A stretch of DNA of 64,000 bases from Candidatus Manganitrophus morganii (GTDB lineage Bacteria > Nitrospirota > Nitrospiria > SBBL01 > Manganitrophaceae). The stretch lies in the NCBI GenBank assembly GCA_021651055.1, contig JAJHOH010000001.1, positions 1,054,001 through 1,118,000 of the forward strand, in the 5' to 3' direction. The notes beneath the pieces were generated by a model. It searched no databases. It saw only the letters and a program-made list of their open reading frames with translations, and was not told the origin of the DNA. A program made the position numbers and the translations under genes. Shown one piece after another: positions 51,162 through 62,100 of this stretch; the first letter of the stretch is position 1, and the number at the start of each line of letters is the position of its first letter.

Positions 51162-51188
51162 GTAGGGGCACAACATTTGTGCCCCTAC
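51162..51188. repeat. Single REP palindrome
   Basis: GTAGGGGCACAA-CAT-TTGTGCCCC followed by TAC: the same outer ends as the other REP copies, with a different but still self-complementary inner arm. It lies between two co-oriented genes. Confidence 0.85.
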
Positions 51189-51202
51189 GTTGTCAGGATC
51201 GT

Positions 51203-52654
51203 TTAAGGTCTCACCCAGAGTTCGACGTCGTCGTAGAGGACGGTTCCCTCGTAGTGGGTGATGTGGGGATCGCCGAACATGAAGTAATCGGGGTAAGCGG
51301 AATCGGCCGGCCAGGCGTTCCAGTCGATTCCCATGCTTTTCAGCGGCTGGCTGTTTTTGTCGCGCGGGGCGTCTTCGGGGGTGTTGTTGTAGTGCCAGAC
51401 CGGGGTCTTTCGAAAATCGATCGCGCCGCGGTAGGTCGTCACCCCGCCGTATTGGAACCGGCCGGAGACCTCCAGGATATAGTGGGTCGCATTCCGTTCG
51501 ATCGTGACGGTGTAGGTCTCGCCGTTGATGTAGGCGTCGGCCGCCGTATGGCCGGTCGGCCCGCAGCCGCGAAAAGCGCCGTTATAGAAACAATGAAAGG
51601 GATTGCCGGTCCAGACGCTGCCGAAGTTGTTGCCGTCGAGGGCCAGCATGGAAACCGGATGCGATCCTTCGGTGATCCGACCCCGCGGCGTCCAGATCGT
51701 CGACCAGGCATTCCCCGGAAGGTCGTCGTAGAAATTATTGTCGGAGTCGATGACGACTTTCCGATGGTGATGGATCCAGACGTTGTTGTGCGGCATCGGT
51801 TTTGTGTCGAGGATGGCGAGGAAGTAGAAGCCGTTCTCCCGCCACGCCTCCAGCGGCGCGGTCGATTGATTGGAGAATCGCCATGGATCGGCGGTCTCCG
51901 TTTTATCCGAGTAGCCGTTCTTCCGCCAGACGCCGTCGTCATCGCGCCCGCCGGCGGAGACCGGGGTGACTTTGAGCCGGATTCGGTATTCGGACGGAAG
52001 CGGCTCGGTGCTTCGCACTTCGGCACCGTCGTAATGAACCGTGTCGTTCAGTTGCAGGACGCGGTTCCCGTCTCCCAGTTGAGAGATCAAGAACTCTCCC
52101 CCATGCTCGTTCAGATCGAGGGTGCCGCTTGCATTGGCATCTCTTCCGTAGAGCTCGAAAGTCAGCCAACCGTTTTCGCTATAAGGAAACGACTTTCGGA
52201 AGGAGAGGAATTTTCCAAGCGCATCGGCAAAATTCTTCCCGAACGACTCATATTTTTTGAAGAAGAATGAACCATCCTCATCCCAGGGATCTTCGGGCTG
52301 GCCGTACGCGTCCCGTTCCCAGGGAAGATTCGCCGGAAGGGGGGTATCGAACGTCTCTTTATGTTTTAACATCCAACCGTCTACAATCAGAGGTGGATTC
52401 GAGGTGATGGGAGGATTGGCAGGAGGAGGATCAATGGGGGCCGGAGTGTCCTCTCCAGGAGGGGGCGCATCTGCTGAAGGCGGAGGCGGGGTTGGTTCCT
52501 CCCCTTCTGGAATTTCGACCGAAACAACCTCTCCTGATGGGAGGGGGACCCCTGGACCCGAAGCGGAGGAGCCCCCGCCGCTGCAGCCGAAGAGGAGCGC
52601 TGCGGACAAGAGGATCGACCCGATCGATTTGATTCCATTTTTCAAACAGGGCAT
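51203..52654 (-). CDS. Secreted lipoprotein with probable concanavalin-like domain
   Basis: A lipoprotein of 483 residues (lipobox LLFGC), strong ribosome site AAAGGAGGG. A Pro/Ser-rich linker (about 25-90) leads to a beta-sandwich-like region with many aromatic strands (NGWLTFELYGRDANASG, SEYRIRLKVTPVSAGG, GETYTVTIERNATHYILEVSG, VLYDDVELWV). The shape recalls LamG/GH16-like jelly rolls, but no catalytic ExDxxE is seen. It may bind or modify a polysaccharide. Confidence 0.6.
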   Translation of the reverse strand: MPCLKNGIKSIGSILLSAALLFGCSGGGSSASGPGVPLPSGEVVSVEIPEGEEPTPPPPSADAPPPGEDTPAPIDPPPANPPITSNPPLIVDGWMLKHKETFDTPLPANLPWERDAYGQPEDPWDEDGSFFFKKYESFGKNFADALGKFLSFRKSFPYSENGWLTFELYGRDANASGTLDLNEHGGEFLISQLGDGNRVLQLNDTVHYDGAEVRSTEPLPSEYRIRLKVTPVSAGGRDDDGVWRKNGYSDKTETADPWRFSNQSTAPLEAWRENGFYFLAILDTKPMPHNNVWIHHHRKVVIDSDNNFYDDLPGNAWSTIWTPRGRITEGSHPVSMLALDGNNFGSVWTGNPFHCFYNGAFRGCGPTGHTAADAYINGETYTVTIERNATHYILEVSGRFQYGGVTTYRGAIDFRKTPVWHYNNTPEDAPRDKNSQPLKSMGIDWNAWPADSAYPDYFMFGDPHITHYEGTVLYDDVELWVRP

Positions 52655-52763
52655 ACATCCCTCCTTTCGTCTAAAAGCCTAAGCATAGCCGAATTAGAAA
52701 AAAGGAGGGATTGGGGAAAAAGTGTAGATTCTCGAGAAAGGAGCCCTAAGGAATTGGGGAAAT

Positions 52764-53780
52764 CTAAGGACGTTCAGACCGATAGTAGCCGCGATACCAA
52801 TCAACGAAGCGTCGGACCCCTTCTTCAATCGGGGTCGCCGGCTTGAATCCGACCTCCTTCATCAGATCATCGACATCGGCATAGGTCGCCGGAACATCTC
52901 CCGGCTGAATCGGAACCAGCCGCCGCTCCCCTTTTTTCCCCAGACACTGTTCAAGCGTATCGAGGAGTTTGAGAAGTGCAACCGGGTTATTGTTTCCGAT
53001 ATTGAAGATTCGATATGGGGCGGAACTGGTGGCCGGATCGGGGTTTCGGCTGCTCCAGTTCGGATCGGGGGCCGGAATTTTCTCCCCCACGCGAACCACC
53101 CCTTCAATGATGTCATCGATGTAGGTAAAATCGCGCTCCATCTTTCCGAAGTTGAAGAGCTCGATCGGCTTTCCCGTCAGGATCGCCTTGCTGAAAAGAA
53201 AGAGCGCCATATCGGGCCGTCCCCACGGACCGTAGACGGTGAAAAAGCGAAGACCGGTGGTCGGAATACGATAGAGGTGAGAATAAGTATGGGCCATCAA
53301 CTCGTTTGCCTTCTTGGTAGCGGCATAAAGCGAAACCGGGTGATCGACCCGGTCGTGGACCGAAAATGGCATCTGTGTGTTGGCGCCGTAAACTGAGCTG
53401 GAAGAGGCATAAATCAGGTGGGGGACCTGCGCTTGGCGGCACCCCTCCAGGATATGGAGAAATCCAACCAGGTTGCTTTCGATATAGACATGCGGGTTAG
53501 TGAGGCTGTAGCGGACCCCCGCTTGGGCCGCGAGATGGAAGACCCGCTCATATCGGTCGTTCCGGAATACCTCTTCCATCTTGGGCCGATCCGCCAGATC
53601 GGCCTTTACCAACCGAAAGTTCGAATGGCCTTCAAGCTGCTTGAGCCGGGCCTGTTTCAGAGAAACATCATAATAATCGTTTAAGTTATCGAGGCCGACC
53701 ACCTCGTGCCCTTGGGAGAGGAGCCGCGATGAGAGATGGAAGCCGATGAACCCGGCCGCGCCGGTAACTAGAACTTTCAA
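52764..53780 (-). CDS. NAD-dependent epimerase, UDP-glucuronate 4-epimerase type
   Basis: An extended SDR of 338 residues: [10 protein letters not shown] nucleotide site, D(N)[19 protein letters not shown] and YAATKKANE (catalytic Tyr/Lys) match UDP-glucuronate 4-epimerases (CapI/LspL group). It gives UDP-galacturonate or related sugars for surface polysaccharide. It follows the nucleotide-sugar dehydrogenase gene by 12 bp. Confidence 0.85.
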   Translation of the reverse strand: MKVLVTGAAGFIGFHLSSRLLSQGHEVVGLDNLNDYYDVSLKQARLKQLEGHSNFRLVKADLADRPKMEEVFRNDRYERVFHLAAQAGVRYSLTNPHVYIESNLVGFLHILEGCRQAQVPHLIYASSSSVYGANTQMPFSVHDRVDHPVSLYAATKKANELMAHTYSHLYRIPTTGLRFFTVYGPWGRPDMALFLFSKAILTGKPIELFNFGKMERDFTYIDDIIEGVVRVGEKIPAPDPNWSSRNPDPATSSAPYRIFNIGNNNPVALLKLLDTLEQCLGKKGERRLVPIQPGDVPATYADVDDLMKEVGFKPATPIEEGVRRFVDWYRGYYRSERP

Positions 53781-53792
53781 TGGTGAACTCCT

Positions 53793-55079
53793 TTACAACC
53801 GTCCATCGACCCAGGACCGATCCCAGAGATGTTTCACATCGTAAATGACCCGCCGCTCCTTGGCATATCGATTCAGGTCGTCCACCGTCCACTTTTTGAA
53901 TTGCTGATGGGCTACCGACAAGATGATGGCATCATAGTAGTGCTCATGCAGGGTCTCGTCCAGTTTGAGGGCGTATTCATGCTCCACTTCCTGAACATCG
54001 GCCCAGGGATCATAGATGTGCACATGGGCATTGTACTGTTTTAATTCTTGGATAATATCGACGACGCGCGTGTTCCGGATGTCGGGACAGTTCTCTTTGA
54101 ACGTCAGCCCGAGGATGAGGATGTCGCTCCCGACCACCGGAATTCCCTTTTTCGTCATCAACTTCACGACCTGCTCCGCAACATGGCTTCCCATACCGTC
54201 ATTGATCCGCCGTCCGGCGAGGATCACCTCGGGGTGATAGCCGACCTCCTGTGCTTTGTGCGTCAGATAATACGGATCGACGCCGATGCAATGCCCGCCG
54301 ACCAGTCCCGGAGAGAACTTGAGAAAATTCCATTTCGTCCCGGCGGCCCTCAACACCGCCTCCGTGTCGATCCCCAAACGACTGAAGAGCAGAGCCAGCT
54401 CATTGATGAGTGCGATATTCACATCGCGCTGGGTATTTTCGATCACCTTCGCCGCCTCGGCCACACGGATCGATTCCGCACGATGGGTCCCCGCAATAAT
54501 GATCGATCTGTAGACGGCATCCACTATCTCCAAGGTCTCCGGCGTCGAGCCGGAGACGACCTTGAGGATTTTGGTGACGGTATGTTCTTTATCTCCCGGA
54601 TTGATCCGCTCCGGAGAATACCCGGCAAAGAAGTCGTGGTTGAATTTCAGACCCGACTTCTCCTCCAGAATCGGCACGCAGATCTCCTCGGTCACCCCGG
54701 GATAAACGGTCGATTCATAAACGACAATGTCCCCCTTTTTCAAAACCGCCCCGACACTCTCAGTGGCTTTGACCACGGGGGTGAGATCGGGACGTTTATG
54801 CGCATCGATCGGCGTGGGAACGGTTATGATGAAAAAGTTGCACGCTTTGATCCCCTGCCGGTCGGTTGTGTAGACGAGTTTTTCGGCTGCGCGAAGAGCC
54901 TCTTCCGAAACTTCCAGGGTGGCATCGAATCCCTTCTCGAGCGCTTCGATCCGCTTTGCGTTGATATCAAATCCGATTGTCTTAAATTTTTTTCCGAATT
55001 CAACCGCCAGAGGAAGGCCGACATAGCCCAAGCCGATAATTGCAATGGTGATCCGATCTTCTAATTTCGTCGCCGTCAT
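53793..55079 (-). CDS. Nucleotide-sugar dehydrogenase (TviB/WbpA-like)
   Basis: A UDP-glucose/GlcNAc dehydrogenase family protein of 428 residues: [50 protein letters not shown] and the active-site Cys in [16 protein letters not shown]. The TviB/WbpA group oxidises UDP-N-acetylhexosamines at C6 to uronic acids. With the epimerase it makes a charged sugar for capsule, O-antigen or exopolysaccharide. Confidence 0.88.
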   Translation of the reverse strand: MTATKLEDRITIAIIGLGYVGLPLAVEFGKKFKTIGFDINAKRIEALEKGFDATLEVSEEALRAAEKLVYTTDRQGIKACNFFIITVPTPIDAHKRPDLTPVVKATESVGAVLKKGDIVVYESTVYPGVTEEICVPILEEKSGLKFNHDFFAGYSPERINPGDKEHTVTKILKVVSGSTPETLEIVDAVYRSIIIAGTHRAESIRVAEAAKVIENTQRDVNIALINELALLFSRLGIDTEAVLRAAGTKWNFLKFSPGLVGGHCIGVDPYYLTHKAQEVGYHPEVILAGRRINDGMGSHVAEQVVKLMTKKGIPVVGSDILILGLTFKENCPDIRNTRVVDIIQELKQYNAHVHIYDPWADVQEVEHEYALKLDETLHEHYYDAIILSVAHQQFKKWTVDDLNRYAKERRVIYDVKHLWDRSWVDGRL

Positions 55080-55178
55080 CGATTTCCCTCTACATTTTTT
55101 CGGAGAAGTGTATCAAACTTTAAAGACCTTGTCCAAAAAGAGGATGCTTTAATCTCATCCATATCGGTCTACATCGGT

Positions 55179-56978
55179 CTATCCTTTGTTTTTCTCGACA
55201 AGATGTTCCGCCTCTTCCACCATTTGCTCCAGGAAACGGAGTCCTCCTTGCCAGAAGTCACGCTTCGTAATATCCAGTCCGATTTTTTCCTGGATTAATT
55301 GATTAGGCGGTTGCGAGCCTCCGGCCGAGAGAAGCTCGAGATATTTCGGGACGAAGGTCTCTCCCTCTTCCCTATATTGATGATACAAAGCGAGGACAAG
55401 CAGGTGTCCGAAAGCGTAGGCGTAGGTATAAAAAGGGGAGTGAATGAAATGGGAGATGTACATCCACCACCATCGATAATCATCGGTCAGCGTCAACGCG
55501 TCGCCGAACATCGCACGGTTCTCCGAGAGCCAAAGTTGATTGATTCGATCCGGGCCGAGTTCTCCCTCCGTCCTTCGCGCCGCATGCGCCCTCTGCTCAA
55601 ATCGGCAGAGGACCACTTGCCGGAAAATCGTTGCAAAACTCTCTTCGAGTTTTTCCATCAGGAGCGCCAACCTCTTTTTCGGGTCTTGTTCTTCGCTCTG
55701 CAATCGATGAAAGACAAGCATCTCGGCGAAGACGCTGGCGGTCTCTGCGGTGGTGAGCGGCGTATCGAAGTTGAAGTAATTTTGCCGGCGCGACACCCAC
55801 TGATGCACCCCATGCCCGAGCTCGTGCGCGAGGGTCATCACATCACGGGGGTTCCCGAGATAATTGACGAAGACATACGGATGGACGCTCGGAACGGTGC
55901 CGTGGCTGAAAGCCCCTCCCCGCTTACCGGGGCGAACGGGGGCATCGATCCAATGTTTCTCGAAGAAAAGAGAGGCGATTTCAGCCACCTGAGGCGAGAA
56001 GTCGGTAAAAGCCGAGAGAACCTGTCCCTTTGCCTTATCGAACGGGATCGGCTCCGACCTGGCAGTCATCGGAGCATAACGGTCGTAGTCGTAGAGCTGA
56101 TCCAGACCGAGTTGCGCTTTCTTCAATCGATAATAGCGAGCGACCAAGCCGTAGAAGGATTCGCAGGCGGCGAGAAGCGCATCGACCGCGGCAGGCTCGA
56201 TTTCGTTCGATAAATTCCGGGAGGCCATCGGGTCGGGGAAACGGCGCAGCCGGTCATCGCTGGCATGATCGGCCACAATTTGATTGAAGATGAATGTAAA
56301 GAGGGAGGCGTTTCGCTCCAACCCCTCGGTCAACCCTTTCGCCGCCGCTCGCCGGACCTCGCGCTGCGGCTCGTAAAGCAAGGCGAGCGCCTCTTGCTCG
56401 GCGAGTAAACGGCGCTCTCCGCCGATGTCGACCTGAAATTGAATCTGATTGATCGTTTCATCAAAGAGCCGCTGGAAGGCGCGGATGCCGGTGTTCGCCT
56501 TTTCCTCCAAGATTTTTTCTTCGGCCTCCGAGAGCCGATGCGGCGCCCATTTTCGGATCGACTCTAAAAAGTGACGATACCTCGATAGCTCGGGCGCTTG
56601 CATCCCTTCCTCGGCTTTCTTCTCCGGAACCGCGGTCCATTCCAATTCAAAAAAGAGGAGATGACGCTGAAGTTCGGTAAAACGCTCCTGCGTTCGCTGA
56701 AGCAGCGCCCCATGTTTAGGATTCTGCGTGTCGGCGGCAAAAACAAGGTAAGCATAAGCAAGAACCCGATCGACCCGCTCCCGAATCGATTCCAACTCTT
56801 CCAGCGCTTCGAAAAAACGCTTTCCGGTCATCTCGCCCGAAAGAATGCGGCCCCGATATTGTTGCTCGAACCGCTCGGCCTGCTGGAGCGAATCGCGGAG
56901 ATCGGCCTCGATTTTGAGATCATCGATCCCTTGATACAAATCGCTCAAATTCCAAGTCGGCAATCCGGACTCTTTCAA
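55179..56978 (-). CDS. pepF: Oligoendopeptidase F (M3 family)
   Basis: A zinc metallopeptidase of 599 residues, the usual length for PepF. The zinc site is LAHELGHGVHQW with the third ligand Glu in TAETASVFAEM. The C-terminal HSPFYTYAYAFGHLLVLALY is also typical. Cytoplasmic peptide turnover. It is upstream of the sugar genes on the same strand (99-bp gap). Confidence 0.93.
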   Translation of the reverse strand: MKESGLPTWNLSDLYQGIDDLKIEADLRDSLQQAERFEQQYRGRILSGEMTGKRFFEALEELESIRERVDRVLAYAYLVFAADTQNPKHGALLQRTQERFTELQRHLLFFELEWTAVPEKKAEEGMQAPELSRYRHFLESIRKWAPHRLSEAEEKILEEKANTGIRAFQRLFDETINQIQFQVDIGGERRLLAEQEALALLYEPQREVRRAAAKGLTEGLERNASLFTFIFNQIVADHASDDRLRRFPDPMASRNLSNEIEPAAVDALLAACESFYGLVARYYRLKKAQLGLDQLYDYDRYAPMTARSEPIPFDKAKGQVLSAFTDFSPQVAEIASLFFEKHWIDAPVRPGKRGGAFSHGTVPSVHPYVFVNYLGNPRDVMTLAHELGHGVHQWVSRRQNYFNFDTPLTTAETASVFAEMLVFHRLQSEEQDPKKRLALLMEKLEESFATIFRQVVLCRFEQRAHAARRTEGELGPDRINQLWLSENRAMFGDALTLTDDYRWWWMYISHFIHSPFYTYAYAFGHLLVLALYHQYREEGETFVPKYLELLSAGGSQPPNQLIQEKIGLDITKRDFWQGGLRFLEQMVEEAEHLVEKNKG

Positions 56979-57168
56979 TTTCTTCCCCTTATCCGTGGGT
57001 ACGCTCTCAAATCTGTCAGAATTACAATATCATAAACGATGAATTCCCTGGAACATAAAAATATCAGTCTGCTCAAATGGACCCACAATCCGACCTCTTT
57101 CTTTCGAACCCGATCTTCATTAACAAGTTTGACAGATTTCCGGTCGAGAGATAATCTTTTAAATACCG

Positions 57169-58614
57169 ATGGAACTCTCATTTCTCATACCGGATCGGCT
57201 ATTTCGCCGATCCATCTTTACTCGACTTCCCCTCTGTTTAGGGGTATTCTTATCCGTCTTCGTCGCCGCTTGCGGCGGTGGCGGCGGAGGAGGGGGGGGC
57301 ACGGATCCTCCTCTCCCGGTCATCGCCGAGATTGAAGTCTCCCCGACGGCCGTGACCATCTCAAAAACAGGTTCCCTACAGTTCAGTGCAACCGCACGGG
57401 ATGCGGACGGAACATCGATCTCCAGTGTGACGTTTACCTGGTCTTCGGACAATCCGGATATTGTCAGCATCGACGCCAACGGCCTCGCCTCCGGCATCGC
57501 GGAAGGAACGGCGACCATCACCGCCTCCGCGGATGGGGTCTCCGGAACAACGGCGGTGGAAGTGACTTTCCGCCTCTTCTCCAGCCCGACCACTTATCCT
57601 GTGGGAACCACCCCTTCAGCAGTCGCTGCCGGCGACTTTAATAATGACAGTTCCGTGGACTTAGTCGTCGCAAATGTAGACGACAACTCCATTTCACTCT
57701 TGAAAGGGATGGGGAACGGACTATTCTCGGCCGCCGAGACTTTCTCGGTCGGCGTTTTTCCTCAATCGCTTGTTATGGGACGTTTTGGGCCCGATTCATT
57801 TGACGATCTGGCCGTTGTGAATTTCGGAGATTCATCCATCTCTCTTTTCCTGGGGATTCATACCGGAATCGGCCCAACCACGGAAATTCCTTCCTCCGGA
57901 AACGGTCCCATTGCAATCGTGACAGCCGACTTCGACAACGACGGCGACCCAGACCTCGCCACCGCCAATCTCTCCACAAGCGATATTTCTTTGTTCCTCG
58001 GAAACGGAGACGGGACTTTCCAATCTCCGCTTTCTTTCCCGAGCGAAGGGAGCGGGCCCATCGCGCTTCTTGCCGCCGACCTGGATAAAGACGGAAGAAC
58101 CGATCTGGCCGTCGTGCTCGGATCAGACGACAAGGTTGCGATTTTGCTCAATGACGGCGCAAGCGGTTTTGATAGCCCGGAGCCGCCGATTTCCGTCGGA
58201 ACAGGTCCCAATGCAATTATCTCCGGAGACTGGGACAGCGATGGGAATATCGATCTGGCTGTCGTCAACAGTGTCAGTGCCGATCTGACGCTGTTGTTTG
58301 GAGATGGCGCCGGGAACTTTTCAGTCCAAACATTACCGCTCCCCGGGGGAGGACGCCCCGAATTTGCCGCAACGGGAGATTTTGACGACGACGGAAATCC
58401 CGATATTGCTGTCTCAAACAGCAACAATAATGTCATTTCGATTTTATTGAATACAGGCAACGGTCTTTTCTCCGATCCGATCCAACAATCAACCGACAAT
58501 CAGCCCCTGGCGATCGTGGCCGAAGATCTGAACAGCGATGGAACAGACGATCTGGCTGTAACCCATGCCGGGGACAACACGCTTTCCGTTTTTTTTCACG
58601 CAGATCCCAACTAA
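57169..58614 (+). CDS. Lipoprotein with BIG2 and FG-GAP/VCBS repeats
   Basis: A lipoprotein of 481 residues (lipobox FVAAC then poly-Gly). A BIG2 domain (50-135) with IAEIEVSPTAVTIS precedes about seven FG-GAP/VCBS-type blades (140-480), each with a calcium-binding DFDNDGDPDLA-type loop and a hydrophobic strand. It is a probable surface beta-propeller similar to integrin-alpha-like proteins. The ribosome site is weak. Confidence 0.8.
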   Translation: MELSFLIPDRLFRRSIFTRLPLCLGVFLSVFVAACGGGGGGGGGTDPPLPVIAEIEVSPTAVTISKTGSLQFSATARDADGTSISSVTFTWSSDNPDIVSIDANGLASGIAEGTATITASADGVSGTTAVEVTFRLFSSPTTYPVGTTPSAVAAGDFNNDSSVDLVVANVDDNSISLLKGMGNGLFSAAETFSVGVFPQSLVMGRFGPDSFDDLAVVNFGDSSISLFLGIHTGIGPTTEIPSSGNGPIAIVTADFDNDGDPDLATANLSTSDISLFLGNGDGTFQSPLSFPSEGSGPIALLAADLDKDGRTDLAVVLGSDDKVAILLNDGASGFDSPEPPISVGTGPNAIISGDWDSDGNIDLAVVNSVSADLTLLFGDGAGNFSVQTLPLPGGGRPEFAATGDFDDDGNPDIAVSNSNNNVISILLNTGNGLFSDPIQQSTDNQPLAIVAEDLNSDGTDDLAVTHAGDNTLSVFFHADPN

Positions 58615-58655
58615 ATTACCATCCCACATCATACAAAATTGGAATACTATTCCCC

Positions 58656-58684
58656 TTGACGCAATGACATCCCCGCCGTATAGT
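58656..58684 (+). promoter_or_regulatory. Sigma-70 promoter upstream of the riboswitch
   Basis: TTGACG (58656-58661), 17-bp spacer, TATAGT (58679-58684). The start of transcription would be near 58691, so the transcript begins just before the aptamer at 58708. Confidence 0.8.
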
Positions 58685-58707
58685 TATGCTTACATAAAGA
58701 AACCATT

Positions 58708-58810
58708 GATGCCACCGACAAGAGCTACCCTTCTCGAAAGAGCAGGGGCGCAAAGTCCTTGACCTAAGTCTGATAAAGATAGGGTTGCAAGGATTACCGA
58801 AGCGGCTATC
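58708..58810 (+). promoter_or_regulatory. GEMM-I cyclic-dinucleotide riboswitch (A20, cGAMP-type candidate)
   Basis: P1 GATGCC/GGCTATC closes the aptamer. P2 carries CTC-GAAA-GAG with the conserved tetraloop, then GGGGCGCAAAG containing the ligand-stacking A47 equivalent. P3 pairs TCCTTG (58756-58761) with CAAGGA (58788-58793), and the 3' strand ATTACCGA contains the expected C92 position. Aligned on P2, the residue equivalent to Vc2 G20 is A (GACAAGAGC), as in Geobacter GEMM-Ib RNAs that prefer 3',3'-cGAMP. It sits between a sigma-70 promoter and an intrinsic terminator. Confidence 0.85.
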
Positions 58811-58815
58811 GCTCG

Positions 58816-58851
58816 AAGCTCATCCACAAAGGTGGTATGAGCTTTTTTTTT
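58816..58851 (+). terminator. Intrinsic terminator, riboswitch expression platform
   Basis: AAGCTCAT-CCAC pairs with GTGG-(T)-ATGAGCTT and is followed by nine T's. It starts 6 nt after the aptamer, so ligand binding can control read-through into the giant secreted protein gene. Confidence 0.9.
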
Positions 58852-58862
58852 GGGGGATGCGA

Positions 58863-59102
58863 ATGAAAACCACCAAGTCGGCGCTCACGATAAATTTAGA
58901 TCAGCAGGCGATGTGGAAGCGACACAACCGACATCATTGTGTCATGATTCCTGTTGACTGTGAGCGGGGCAACGATATACTTGATTTAGGATATACCGTT
59001 AGTAAATTTTATTCATCCGGCGGACGGAACCGGAGAACAGAAAACCCGGCACGTCGGCAAGTACGTTTGGCAAGAATTTATCAAAGGAAGGGCAATCCGT
59101 GA
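58863..59102 (+). CDS. Possible small leader ORF
   Basis: A 79-codon frame from ATG 58863 ends in a TGA that overlaps the GTG of the next gene (GTGA), which would allow translational coupling. The product is basic, has no recognised domain, and an alternative ATG at 58857 follows GGGGG. Codon use is unconvincing, so it may be just leader RNA between riboswitch and gene. Confidence 0.25.
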   Translation: MKTTKSALTINLDQQAMWKRHNRHHCVMIPVDCERGNDILDLGYTVSKFYSSGGRNRRTENPARRQVRLARIYQRKGNP

Positions 59103-62100
59103 GGAAACGAACACCATTCGGAAAAAGAACATCTTTCCTCCGACTTTGCCCTATTTTTATCGCCGGCTTACTCCTCCTCGCAGCGATTCTTCTCAATGCC
59201 ACGAACAGCCTTGCTGACACCCTCACGCTGCACCCCAGCGGCCAAAACGCCACTTTCAGCACAACGGGGACTTGGACGGTTGTCGGCGGCGGGTTCACCT
59301 ATGCCAACGTCTGGGACGCCAACGACAGCGATGCAAGCTATATCCAAAACAGCGCTTTGAGCAACAAAATCTACATGGATTTGGACGACACTACCCACGT
59401 CGGATTCGTGATCAACGATGTTCAGGTTTTTGCCATGGCCCGGGTCACCGGGTCGTCGAGCACCGGCATTCAGTTGGGATTTCGGGCCGGGCCGACCGAC
59501 ACAACCGACCGTCTCGGCAGCACCAGAACGGTCCGAAGCACCTCTTACCGAAGTTATTCCGGGAACCTCTATACAACCAATCCGAGAACCAGCGCCCCCT
59601 GGACCTGGGACGACATCAACTCATTGATTCCGATCGTGCAGCATTCAACCGACTCCGACGCCCTTCGGGTCACCGAACTTTTTGTGAGAGTCAATTTTAC
59701 AAAGGCCCTCTCCCCTTCCGGGAAGAATGCGCTATCCACAGGATGGACCTTCACTCCCGGCGGGTCAGAGGCCACCGCTCTTGACACCTCCAATGGCGAC
59801 ACTTCCTACGCGGCAAGCACCGTACTTGACGAAACGCTCTATATGGATTTGGACAACTTCCCCGCTGCAACAACAATGATCACCGGCGTCCGGCTGAACG
59901 TGGTGGCGCGCTGTGCCACCATCCCATGCAATCTGCAGATCGGAATCCGGACCAACGGCATCGATTTCCTTAAAAGCTTTGATGAGGTGCCGGGCTCCGG
60001 GACCATCTACTCCATCGGGGCCACCAGCATCCATGGAAACGCCACCAGTTTTAACACCCAGCTGGCAGCCGGAAGTCAGATTACGGCGATGGGACAGACC
60101 CGAACGGTTTCTACTGTGACCGACCGGAATGATCTTACGGTCAGTTCCGCCTTTAGCCCGCAGTTGCCGAACGACGATGATTTGGCGGTGCCGTTCACCT
60201 TCCTCGGCGGAACGACCAGTTATCAAACGTTTAGCGGCGATTTTTACACCCATAACCCGGCGACGCTGGCCCCCTGGAGCTGGAGCGACATCAATAATAT
60301 GATGGGGGTCGTTAAACATGTGACCAATGCAAACGGCCTCCGGGTCACCCAGATGTATCTCTCGATCAATTACATCGCTCCGATGGCCCTCTCCTATAGT
60401 CCGGATACCGGTTTCGGATCGACCGGCGGCGTCTTTCCCAAAGGGGGCGGGGCTTCCACTCCATTTACGTATAAAGTCGTCTATACCAATTTAAACAACA
60501 ATGCGCCGACCTTGATCAAAGTTCATATCGACGGCGACGGCGGACATGACATGGTCCGGGATACCAGCGCGGAACAGCCCGAATTTAGGGATGGCGACTT
60601 TGAAAACGGCGAACAATACACCTACACGGCTGCTTCCCTCTCCTCCGGTCAGCATACCTATTACTTCGCCGCCTCGGACGGATCGGACAGCACCCAAAAA
60701 CCGACCATCGGCACGCTTGCCGGACCCGGAGTACAGATCCCCGCGGGGACCGACACCATCCTGCCGTCCGGCGAAAATGAACTGAGCATCGGGGACTGGG
60801 GCTTTAACGGGGCGGATGCGACGACCGCTCTCGACACCAGCGACGCAAACACCAGCTACGCCGACCTTAATGCCTCGGTCAAGGGAGAGGTCCTCTATAT
60901 CGACATGGATGACTCCGCTCTGACCGGTTCGATCACCTCGGTCCAGGTTTCGGCGGTGATGTGCTCGGTAACCACCTCATTGGCAAACGTTCGGATCGGC
61001 CTGCGATTGAACGGCACCGACTATGTCAGCACCGCCTTCAACGTCGCCAATAGCTCCAGTTGCGGAACTTATACCACGTACACCCCGGCCAGCGCCCTCT
61101 ACAAAATCAACCCCGACACGGGAAAAGGGTGGACCTGGGACGATCTCAATGAGATGATCGGCGTGGTCCTCAATGAAAACACCAACGACCTTCGGATCAC
61201 CCGATTCAGCGTTGCGGTCGTCCATACACCGGTCATCCTCTCCTTCGCGGAAGATGCCGGCTACAATTCCCTCGACGGGGTCAGTCCCGACTCCGGAAAA
61301 AGCACCACCGCTTTCACCTATAAAGTCATTTATAGCCAGGCCAACGGCACAGCGCCGGCCGCCAACAACCCTAAGGTCCATATCGACGGCAACGCGACCG
61401 GCGTCGCCATGACCCTTGACACCGGCGCCTCCGACCCATCTCTCTATAACGGCGACTACCTCGACGGCGAACAATACACCTACACCGCCCCTGCCGGCTA
61501 TTCCACCGGAACCCACACCTATTATTTCAGCGTCTCCGACGGCACCAACAGTGTCCTCTTTCCGGTTACGGGAAACTTCAGCGGCCCCGCCGTTTCCCTT
61601 CCGGCCGGGAGCTTCACCCTCTTTCCAACCGATGTGGCCGATGGAACCGCCGGGTTCAGCTTCTGCAATTCCGGATTTAGGCGCTCCGACTGCTTCAATT
61701 CCGAGACCGCCCTCGACACCAACGATGGGGATTCGAGCTATGCCCGGGGGAGACGCAGCAGCGACCTTTTATTTATGACGATGGATGACGCCCAAGACAA
61801 CGGCCAATTCATCACGCAGGTCCAGGTCAGCGCGGTGGTCAAAAGCGAATCGGGCACGATCAACTTTACCCTCGGGCTCTCCTCCGCCGACAACCACATC
61901 GAAGGATCGGTCCTGAGCACCTCTTCAACGAGTTATGTCACGTTATCGGGGACCGCCTATGGATTCAATCCCCTGACCGGCGCCCCCTGGACCTGGGTCG
62001 ACATCAAAAACCTGGTCGCGGTCGTGAATCACACCAATAACACCCGGATGCGGATCACACAACTCTATGTCGTCGTCAGCTACGGCCCGGTCCGTTTGCA

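Noticed and set aside
50057-52270. A 737-codon plus-strand frame
   Set aside because: It spans two real minus-strand genes (LigD polymerase and lipoprotein) and has shadow-type composition.
54048-55064. A 338-codon plus-strand frame
   Set aside because: Antisense to the nucleotide-sugar dehydrogenase.
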